From the NCBI GenBank assembly GCA_028291645.1, contig JAQGNU010000207.1, positions 1 through 58,022 on the forward strand: a DNA stretch of 58,022 bases. The letters are read 5' to 3'. Both the position numbers and the translations under genes were made by a program. This DNA is from Nevskia sp. GTDB taxonomy: Bacteria; Pseudomonadota; Gammaproteobacteria; Nevskiales; Nevskiaceae. Below are positions 51,647 to 58,022 of this stretch, piece by piece; position 1 is the stretch's first letter, and the number at the start of each line of letters is the position of its first letter. The notes beneath the pieces are model-generated. The model made no database searches. It saw only the letters and a list, made by a program, of their open reading frames with translations, and had not been told where the DNA came from.

Positions 51647-54356
51647 CAGATGGGTCGAGCAGCAGGGGGTAGCCGGGTCGCGTATTTTCTTTGAATCTTA
51701 GGAAAAAGTGCAGGATGCCGCTATATCCAACCATCAGGTCCGCTGTCGCCTGCCGCGGGTCTTCGGTTAGCCAGGTAACTCCACCGCCTTTCTGTTTCCG
51801 CGCAAGCGACAATAATTCATCTGCAATTTGTGTTGCCCGCGCCTGCCAGCAGGATTCTCCGAGCACCCGCGCCGCTTCCAGATAGATCTCGCCGAGGCCA
51901 CTGAGACCATGACATTGAGTCAGATTAGAGTATCGGACCTGCGCTGGATGTGCGATCAAGGCATTCCTGGCGATATCCGCATAGCGCCGATCTCCGCTGT
52001 ATTCAAAGAGTTTGAGAAACGTCAGCGCGATGCCGGGGCCACCGTGACACCACCAATGCCAGCGCTGTCGCGTATGCGTGCCATATCGCCATTCCAAGCA
52101 TTCGTCGCCGGAACGACGTTTGGCTTGCGAAATTAGCCAGGTTGTTCCGGCATGCAGCGATATGTCGACCTCGCGTCGTTTGAAGCGGCGCTGGTATTCG
52201 GCAAGGAACAAAACAATACCAGCCGTGCCGTGGGCGAATCCTGTTAGCGTCTGCCCGGATAGGCCATCGATACCCGCAGGCAGAACCCATGAACCGTTGG
52301 CGGCCTGAGTGGTGAGCAAAAAGTCGACGCAGCGGTGGACCGAATGAAGTGACTCATCTTCACCGAGGCGTTGAGCGCAGTAAATCGCAGCAATACCTTG
52401 TCCGGAAGCTCCGTGCGTCATGTCGGGCCAATCCAATGTACCGCCGAGACTGGTTCTGATATGCGCATCTATGCGGCTGTTCCTGACAACATAACCAGCG
52501 TCGATGGCCTCGGCGATCGCAACCGCTACTCCGGCTTCGCCGAAGTGCAAGCCCGGCAAACGCTCGCCAGCATTGGGCGTTGTGTCTAAGAGCCAGTTCA
52601 CTGCCCGTTGCGTGGTTCGTTTCGCGCCCGTCACGCCGTAGCCGTATCTCGCCAGACGGGAAAGCAGATAGACGACCCCGGCAACGCCCCTGTTCGCATG
52701 CCGTTCGACTTCGTAAACGACTGCGGCGCGACCAGCATCCGGAAGTGATCGCGCCGAAAGCCAGAGCCCATCACGTTCGTTCGCTTCCTCGATCAAGCTA
52801 CGCTGCCCGCGCTTGATCGCTTCATCAAGCCCATCGAGCAGGCTGCCCGCTGTCGAGCGTTTGACTGGGAAAGGAAGCTCGAGAAACCTTTCGTTAGATT
52901 CGGGGGGCGACCATGGCGACTTTGCACATGCCGCGACCGCAGTCTTCACCTTAGCCAAGGTGGGGCGTTGATCCGGATCGTCGGCGAGGCAACTGCAGAC
53001 AACGTCGAGCAGGTGCTCTGGCAGGCCGGGAACCAGACGTGTGAAGCGCCGACGCCGATACTCGTCCGACCAAAATACAACACGCCGCGGGTCGAGTCGC
53101 GTTAGAAGTAGGGCTAAAAGACAACCGATGGCAAAAACATCGTCAGTAACGGCAGGCGAAGCTCGTGCCAGCTGCTGAGGAGACATGAATCCTTCGGTTC
53201 CGAGTCCGAAGGCAGGCTCCGAGCCCCCGATCGGATAGGCCAATTCCAGATCCAGGAGGTAGACCTTTCCCTCCCTAGTGAGCCAGATGTTGGACGGACT
53301 GAGATCACGATGGATGTAGCCGGCAGCATGGAGTTGTTGCACGATGCCGATCGCTTGCTCCATCCGTCGCAAAAGCTGTCGCTGTGTGCGCGACGCGAGG
53401 CAGTGCCAAGGCTGAGGCGTAAAACGGCTGGTATGTAGATGTTCGAAATCGCGTCCGTCGAGATACTCGATGGCGACGTAACCGTCGCCATCAACTTCGA
53501 AATATGGGTCGGCTTTCGGCACCGGCACGGATTGCGAGAGTTCAGCATGTAGCACCGCCTGTTTTTTCAGGCGATCACGCATATCCCGTCCTTGCGCATC
53601 CGAAAGGCAGTGCGGTCGCCCAAACTTAAGAACCTTCAGTGCGACCGTTTCCTGGGCACGGAGATCGATCGCGAGAAGGGCCCCACCATAGGGGCGGATT
53701 TTGAGTGCCTTGACGACGAGGTAGGCGCCTGCGATCAGCTTGCCCGATGCTGAGGATAAGGACGGGCTGCGCCAACCCTGACTCGTCGCGACCCGCTCCA
53801 ACCCAGTGAATGGGTTGGGTATGTTTACCGGCGGCGCAAACGGTACCGAGTAGCGATCGGGGACTAGGTCACCGTCGGCACCTTCAATCAAAGGCACAGC
53901 GTAGCCGAGGCGGTTCCGCTTTATTACCGGACTGAAGCTTCCGTAGCGCGCATAAACAATCGCACCGAGACGAAGGTCTGTCACTATCTCCGGGCCGGAG
54001 AACTTCCTGGTCCGGGCGATTAGATATTCGGCCAAGCGATAAGCGGAGTCGTCGGACTCTGGGTAGATGGTAATGAATTTTCCGACCTGCGTTGCCCCAA
54101 GATCCCCTTCGTTCAGAAGGGCAAGCACCCCGTCGTGCTGCGCGAGCTTAAAGCTTGCGCGCTGTTTCGAGAGTATCGGAAGGATTGCGCGCAGCAGTGG
54201 CAAGGCTTGCGCCTGTATCGATGAAAGGTGAAGCTTCCAGCCCTGTATGCGCTTCGTATGCCCAACTACGGCCCAAGGGTACCGAAGGGTCGGCTTGAAA
54301 TCGAAGTTCTGGAGAACGGAAACGTATGAGAACGACTCCACAGCCGGAAGCTTCAA
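51639..54356 (-). CDS. LanKC-type lanthipeptide synthetase (lyase, kinase and LanC-like cyclase domains)
   Basis: 905 residues from a TTG at 54356 (a GTG at codon 6 is the alternative). N-terminal phospho-Ser/Thr lyase-type domain (about 1-190; QGWKLHLSS, KFITIYPESDD, LRLGAIVYARYGSF). Protein-kinase domain about 200-470: VALKVLK, YLDGRDF, catalytic HRDLSPSN with Asp351 and Asn356, and DLE (Asp369) in place of DFG. C-terminal LanC domain from about 540 with zinc ligands intact: Cys770 in WCHGG, and Cys815-His816 in QCHGLSG. It would phosphorylate and eliminate Ser/Thr, then add Cys to form (methyl)lanthionine. Class III enzymes usually lack these zinc ligands and class IV keep them, so the class is mixed. 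It sits 3 nt after the precursor stop. Confidence 0.9.
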   Translation of the reverse strand: MKLPAVESFSYVSVLQNFDFKPTLRYPWAVVGHTKRIQGWKLHLSSIQAQALPLLRAILPILSKQRASFKLAQHDGVLALLNEGDLGATQVGKFITIYPESDDSAYRLAEYLIARTRKFSGPEIVTDLRLGAIVYARYGSFSPVIKRNRLGYAVPLIEGADGDLVPDRYSVPFAPPVNIPNPFTGLERVATSQGWRSPSLSSASGKLIAGAYLVVKALKIRPYGGALLAIDLRAQETVALKVLKFGRPHCLSDAQGRDMRDRLKKQAVLHAELSQSVPVPKADPYFEVDGDGYVAIEYLDGRDFEHLHTSRFTPQPWHCLASRTQRQLLRRMEQAIGIVQQLHAAGYIHRDLSPSNIWLTREGKVYLLDLELAYPIGGSEPAFGLGTEGFMSPQQLARASPAVTDDVFAIGCLLALLLTRLDPRRVVFWSDEYRRRRFTRLVPGLPEHLLDVVCSCLADDPDQRPTLAKVKTAVAACAKSPWSPPESNERFLELPFPVKRSTAGSLLDGLDEAIKRGQRSLIEEANERDGLWLSARSLPDAGRAAVVYEVERHANRGVAGVVYLLSRLARYGYGVTGAKRTTQRAVNWLLDTTPNAGERLPGLHFGEAGVAVAIAEAIDAGYVVRNSRIDAHIRTSLGGTLDWPDMTHGASGQGIAAIYCAQRLGEDESLHSVHRCVDFLLTTQAANGSWVLPAGIDGLSGQTLTGFAHGTAGIVLFLAEYQRRFKRREVDISLHAGTTWLISQAKRRSGDECLEWRYGTHTRQRWHWWCHGGPGIALTFLKLFEYSGDRRYADIARNALIAHPAQVRYSNLTQCHGLSGLGEIYLEAARVLGESCWQARATQIADELLSLARKQKGGGVTWLTEDPRQATADLMVGYSGILHFFLRFKENTRPGYPLLLDPSDG

Positions 54357-54359
54357 TCG

Positions 54360-54794
54360 TCAGGTTGCCGCGGAACGCCTACGCTTGGCTTTAACGCCGC
54401 GTGCACGTGCTGTACCCGTCGCCTCGACTGCCACGATACCGCCGAAAAAAGGGTCTTCTGGCGTCTCGTTGATTTCGAATCCTGAGGTTTTGTCGCAACT
54501 GTTGCCACAGGTTCCGCCGCAGCTACTGTTGCAGGTATCAATACAGGAGCCTGCTCCACAAGTATTGGTGCAACTGCTGGCACCGCAGGTGTTGCCGCAC
54601 TCAGCCGAAATAACGGGAATTAGGTTGCGAATCAGCGACGCAGGATCGATTTGGAGGATCGCACCCTTGGTCTTGGCGTCGAGATACGACAAGCGACCAA
54701 TAACTTTTTCCGGATCGAACACCAGTTCATGAAAGAATGTGGCATCCTTTTTAGCGTGCTCAACGAGCCGCTTCAACCCTTCAACTAAGGTCAT
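54360..54794 (-). CDS. Lanthipeptide precursor with nine Cys in alternating Thr-Cys / Ser-Cys repeats
   Basis: 144 residues; GGGGAG lies 5 nt before the ATG. The leader (1-64) is a helical, charged segment (LKRLVEHAKKDATFFHELVFD, FDPEKVIGRLSYLD in part). The core is residues 65-101: Cys66, 70, 75, 79, 84, 88, 92, 96 and 100, spaced 3,4,3,4,3,3,3,3. From the second Cys on, each is preceded alternately by Thr or Ser (TC, SC, TC, SC, TC, SC, TC, SC), with Asn/Gly/Ala/Ser between. A 43-residue follower ends in a basic RARGVKAKRRRSAAT. Immediately followed by LanKC, so the core is the presumed substrate: dehydrated Thr/Ser cross-linked to Cys. The family is not one I recognise. Confidence 0.8.
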   Translation of the reverse strand: MTLVEGLKRLVEHAKKDATFFHELVFDPEKVIGRLSYLDAKTKGAILQIDPASLIRNLIPVISAECGNTCGASSCTNTCGAGSCIDTCNSSCGGTCGNSCDKTSGFEINETPEDPFFGGIVAVEATGTARARGVKAKRRRSAAT

Positions 54795-54835
54795 AGATCT
54801 CCCCTCTGCGTAGCGAAGTACTATGCGACTCCGTG

Positions 54836-54864
54836 AGGCTACAGTGCCCTCTGCAAGGCGTCAA
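54836..54864 (-). promoter_or_regulatory. Promoter of the lanthipeptide operon
   Basis: On the minus strand TTGACG (54859-54864) and TAGCCT (54836-54841) are 17 bp apart, giving a transcription start near 54829 and a 35-nt leader before the precursor ATG. No operator is evident. Confidence 0.45.
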
Positions 54865-55164
54865 TCGCGATGAATGGACGGGCAGCAGAGAGTTCGACAG
54901 GAGGGTATTGCCCGTTATGGAAGGACGGTCGAATTTTCTCAGGGCAGCCTAAAGCTGTCGCGCACGCCGAATTCTGAATGATTCGGGACCGCGGGATACG
55001 CGGTGAAGCTGCGCTCCCGTTCTGGTGCCTGGTCGGCGATGCAATGCACTCGCTTCGCAAGTTATCGCAGGCAGGCCTACCGAGTGTGAGCTTCTGTGGG
55101 TGCCGTTGCATTGCCGCTCAATATTCTTGCCCGAGCACGGCCGCATCGATCTTCGCAGCAGCGT
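54865..55164. other. Non-coding stretch upstream of the lanthipeptide operon
   Basis: 300 bp between the operon promoter and direct repeat copy 2. Short open frames here have no recognisable similarity or ribosome sites. Composition is intermediate. No integrase, transposase or attachment-like inverted repeat is visible; it may be residual sequence of the mobile segment. Confidence 0.5.
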
Positions 55165-55284
55165 CGGCCGCCTGAGCGATCAGGACATCGCCGCCGTGGT
55201 CGGCTACATCCGCAGCAGCTGGGGCAACAGCGCGGGTGGGGTTTCGCAGAAGCAGGTCAACCAGCGGCGCTGAGTGATTCGACG
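55165..55284 (+). pseudogene. Direct repeat copy 2: detached 3' end of the cytochrome c gene
   Basis: 120 bp, 4 mismatches to 50422-50541, still encoding RLSDQDIAAVVGYIRSSW and the same C-terminus and TGA, but with no upstream cytochrome sequence and no start of its own. It is the right border of the 4.6-kb lanthipeptide cassette. Two mismatches inside the core (T/G, T/C) are silent or conservative, suggesting a related but not freshly duplicated copy, such as the original gene end displaced by an insertion that carried its own version. Confidence 0.85.
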
Positions 55285-55419
55285 GTAGCGACTCAAATTG
55301 CGCTCCGGTCAAACGGCTGCTTCGTGCCAGGAGCAGCCCTTCTCAAGTCCGGCCTAGTCCCGAAAGCTGCCATTCAAATCACATCGCCATGCCCGCCAGG
55401 ACTCGATCAACGTGAGAAT

Positions 55420-58022
55420 TTATGCTTTGGTGTGTCTCTCCGCATTTCGAGCTCTCGCGTCAGACTCAAGGGCTTGTTTCGTCCATTCCGCGTTGTATGC
55501 ATCGCCATACCATTGATCGACTGCCGTCCCCTCGGTTAGTCCAGATCTAATGAAATCGGCAATCGCTTCCAGAACTTCCCTTTTCGTCGACAGGCCGAAT
55601 GCTGATCGTGCCATGCAGGTTCCAAGAAGTCTGATGGCTTCGCGCTCGCGAGCCTCGTCCATGCGGTTCCCATGCTCGAAAGCGACAACTTCGAGATACA
55701 CCTTCCAAAGTCGTCGAGAAGTCTCCGCAGTCTTGGCCTGAACAAGAACGCCAGCCGACACCATCATCAAGGCTAGCTGATCAAGCGGCGACATCTTGGC
55801 AACGTCGCGGTGCAACTTGACCTTAATATGCCAGACGCCAATGAGCGCGGTTATCGTTTCGATACGGTTCCCGACGTCTTCCAGCCATCGAGCGCATAGC
55901 CGCGCTGTTCCCGCGTGGATATCGCTATACGGTCGACTGATATCCCAAATCCCATTCAGCATTGGACCGAGCTTGGCGTCATTCCGCAGAACGTCGATTG
56001 CGTCTCCGAGGTTTTTTGCGGACATCACCACATTCGGAATATTGGCGAACAAATATCGGTCGGCGATGACGATACCGACGTTCCACTTGCAGAGATCGCT
56101 GTAGGCGGCCGCAAGTCTCTCTATTGGCATTAAGCCACGGGCATCCGCGATAGCCAACAGGTCCAGGGTGCAGAACACTGGTTGAAACGACGTCGGTACG
56201 TCGGCGTATACCCGAAAGATTGCATCATCGGTGTATAAGAGATATTCACCTGATGCCGCCAACTTCTTGATCTCGTCCGTTGCGAGGCGTGCCGACCAAT
56301 CGTTATCGTCATCATCCTTCGCGGCAACAGTCGGGCATCGCACATTGTCAAACCGCTTTTTCAACTCGGCCTGGATGCTCAAACACGTCTTCCGCCCCCA
56401 ACTCGCTGTCATAGGCCCCGTGACACGTCGTAGCTCCTCGAACACACCTTGTGCGACGGCAATAGTTCCAAACACCTCGAATAGCACTTCGAAAAGCCCC
56501 AGGTCGTGCACAACCAACAGTGCCAGCAAATCAAGCAAGGGGATTCGCCCGGCGATCGAGCTTTCCGGAGCAGGTGTCCAGTCGGCGCCCACCATCCCCA
56601 GCCGATACTTTTGAGGGATCGCCTGAGATGTTTTGGCAAGTTCCCACAACGTCGGCGTATCACTGACGTTTTCGAGGGCGAGCCTCGGGCGCCAAGCGTA
56701 TGGGATCGGCAGCTCCCCGCGATCCAACATTTTCTCGAGCTTCTGCTTTTGCTCATGCCGTTCGCGGAAGCCAGGATCGAACGATGCGATCATCCGCTCG
56801 AGGTCTGCTAACGTCGGATTGTCCGGCATCGAATAGCCGGACAGCAGGCGCGACGATGGGAAACGCTTCTGAAAGTCGCCAAGCCTACGCCGAAAGTCGG
56901 TTTGCCTTTCAGGCGGAACATAGACCTGCGGCGACAACGTCGAGGTCATGTAGAGCGTTAAGAACGTGCCTTCTTCGGATTCATCCTCGTGATCGGAAAG
57001 CTGACCCATTTGCCACGCAATTTGTTCAGCACGGGCGCACTGAGGCTCTCGGGACGCGACCAGCTCGTGGAGCATCCTGAGGTAACCCAACTTCTTGCGC
57101 TTGTCGATTTCCTGACCAACGATCTGTTCGACCACGCGAATCGCGTCATTGATGAAGCCGCTGCGCGCGGCAATCCGCACGTAGGTGTGGACCGCGAGAG
57201 AATCGTCCAAGCTTTTCTGGATCAGATCGTCCAGCATTGAGCGAGCTTCGGCCGTGCGGCCTAGCTTGTCGAGTGCAAATGCTGCTACTGCTACAAAGCG
57301 TGCCTGAAGGGGGAAGCGGGCCGTCCCCTCTTCGCCGAGCGTTAGTAACGCGGGCCAGTTTGACGTGGTCACATAGGCCTGAGCCAGATGCAATTCTGCG
57401 TCGCTCGGCAGTAGCGAAAGCTTCCGGACATCCTGCGCTACTGCAATCGCTTTCGCCGCCGCATCTGGCGTATCCACGGGCAGCGCCAGAAAGTACTGAA
57501 TGCCGAGGCCCAAAGACGTTTGGGAGACCTTCCAGGCTATGCCCAGCGCGGCAATCGCGTCATCGGATGCCAAACCTTTGTGCGAAATCGCACGCGAGTA
57601 TTTCAAAGAGGCGAGGTGTTCGGCGTTGTTCGGCAGCTTCTCTAGGATCGCTACTAGGTTGTCGGCACGATCCGGCTGAACGATCTTGTCGGCCGCGACG
57701 ATTCCGAAGCAGATCGCAGTGGGGAAAAGCTGGTGGTCATGCGGTAATGTAGAAAGCCTGGCCTCTACGAGTTCTAGGCAGGCGGCGAACTTCCGCGCGT
57801 TAAGAAGCAGTCCAATCCTTCGAAGCGTTTCCTCAGCTCCGTCACCCAGTCTGGCGTTGGCCTCGAGAGCGGTTGCAATGTCATTGCAAGTGGCGGCGAC
57901 GCTTTCCAGGGCGAATTGCAGATGCAGCATGCGTGGACGTGCAGCCGCCGCGATCTTCAGGATAGGGAGCTGATCCTTGCCGAGCCCCAGCATCGTTGCC
58001 GCTGCAGCCCAAATGTCAGCGA
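55420..58022 (-). CDS. Large TPR-repeat protein with a PIN-like domain (N-terminus outside the window)
   Basis: At least 866 residues; the frame is open to the window edge, so the true start may lie beyond it (numbering here is from the Met at 57993). Residues about 20-330 are helical TPR-like repeats (EARLSTLPHDHQLFPTAICF, AVAAFALDKLGRTAEARSML). From about 480 a PIN-type nuclease fold is suggested by IPLLDLLALLVVHDLGL with Asp488, VAQGVFEELRRV, YTDDAIF with Asp589/590, and FCTLDLLAIADARG with Asp611. This recalls the PIN domain of predicted TPR-GreABC-PIN conflict systems, an assignment from memory and tentative. G+C is low (31/60 at 57601-57660), indicating accessory DNA. Convergent with the cytochrome repeat; partner genes are off-window. 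Confidence 0.55.
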   Translation of the reverse strand, partial: ADIWAAAATMLGLGKDQLPILKIAAAARPRMLHLQFALESVAATCNDIATALEANARLGDGAEETLRRIGLLLNARKFAACLELVEARLSTLPHDHQLFPTAICFGIVAADKIVQPDRADNLVAILEKLPNNAEHLASLKYSRAISHKGLASDDAIAALGIAWKVSQTSLGLGIQYFLALPVDTPDAAAKAIAVAQDVRKLSLLPSDAELHLAQAYVTTSNWPALLTLGEEGTARFPLQARFVAVAAFALDKLGRTAEARSMLDDLIQKSLDDSLAVHTYVRIAARSGFINDAIRVVEQIVGQEIDKRKKLGYLRMLHELVASREPQCARAEQIAWQMGQLSDHEDESEEGTFLTLYMTSTLSPQVYVPPERQTDFRRRLGDFQKRFPSSRLLSGYSMPDNPTLADLERMIASFDPGFRERHEQKQKLEKMLDRGELPIPYAWRPRLALENVSDTPTLWELAKTSQAIPQKYRLGMVGADWTPAPESSIAGRIPLLDLLALLVVHDLGLFEVLFEVFGTIAVAQGVFEELRRVTGPMTASWGRKTCLSIQAELKKRFDNVRCPTVAAKDDDDNDWSARLATDEIKKLAASGEYLLYTDDAIFRVYADVPTSFQPVFCTLDLLAIADARGLMPIERLAAAYSDLCKWNVGIVIADRYLFANIPNVVMSAKNLGDAIDVLRNDAKLGPMLNGIWDISRPYSDIHAGTARLCARWLEDVGNRIETITALIGVWHIKVKLHRDVAKMSPLDQLALMMVSAGVLVQAKTAETSRRLWKVYLEVVAFEHGNRMDEAREREAIRLLGTCMARSAFGLSTKREVLEAIADFIRSGLTEGTAVDQWYGDAYNAEWTKQALESDARARNAERHTKA

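Noticed and set aside
54247..54732. Plus-strand 161-codon frame opposite the precursor peptide
   Set aside because: The Leu/Gln/Pro repeat is only the antisense of the Cys repeats; the minus strand has a ribosome site and an operon partner.
50542..55164. Search for an integrase, transposase or tRNA target to explain the flanking direct repeats
   Set aside because: None is visible; the insertion is therefore inferred only from the repeats and composition.
1..58022. CRISPR arrays, rRNA genes and prophage structural genes
   Set aside because: No regularly spaced short repeats, rRNA-like sequence or phage proteins were seen.

Overview
The window is about 58 kb of GC-rich chromosome (roughly 65% G+C in the ordinary genes) from a gammaproteobacterium, most likely near Xanthomonadales, Nevskiales or Steroidobacterales. 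Evidence for this is the metG-rnfB-nth block, a fused rlmKL, the pcnB-folK-panBC-panD order, and queG / nnr-tsaE-amidase-mutL, which matches the enterobacterial yjeS / yjeF-yjeE-amiB-mutL arrangement. Nothing in the sequence names the species.

Layout. 1-10 kb: truncated Rieske oxygenase, RDD membrane protein, secreted glutathione peroxidase, the metG-rnfB-nth operon on the minus strand, then an aldehyde dehydrogenase / acetolactate-synthase-like pair and a glutathione S-transferase. 10-16 kb: apbC, a conserved membrane-anchored hypothetical, dcd, a Tat-exported phosphoesterase lipoprotein, a 143-bp MITE-like repeat and rlmKL. 16-24 kb: a polysaccharide-export locus resembling gfc/yjb (group 4 capsule) with GfcB-, GfcA-, Wza/SLBB-, YjbH- and Wzz-like proteins, but no glycosyltransferases. 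24-30.5 kb: ferredoxin-NADP reductase and a MarR-controlled EmrAB/NodT tripartite efflux operon containing a decayed duplicate of the emrA start. 30.7 kb: tRNA-Glu(CTC). 30.9-35.4 kb: pcnB, folK, panB, panC and panD; panB and panD each sit behind the same pair of conserved 25-nt hairpins. 35.5-48.4 kb: pgi, a C39-like lipoprotein peptidase, the second MITE copy, queG, nnr, tsaE, an AMIN amidase, a class V aminotransferase, mutL, DUF898 and an M48 peptidase.

From about 50.5 kb onward the DNA is accessory and lower in G+C. A pentaheme cytochrome c gene ends at 50530, and a near-identical 120-bp copy of its 3' end lies at 55165-55284. The two direct copies bracket a 4.6-kb RiPP cassette on the minus strand: a precursor peptide whose core has nine Cys in a strict alternating Thr-Cys / Ser-Cys pattern, a LanKC-type lanthipeptide synthetase with intact LanC zinc ligands, and a luciferase-like flavin oxidoreductase. 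Beyond the second copy is a large TPR/PIN-like protein that runs off the window.

Main points of interest: the RiPP cassette and its flanking duplication; the paired pan hairpins with a panD-derived leader ORF translationally coupled to panB; the mosaic metG with a low-GC segment and an in-frame palindromic repeat; non-canonical start codons inferred for pcnB and the gene after apbC; and the two 143-bp repeats placed at gene ends.
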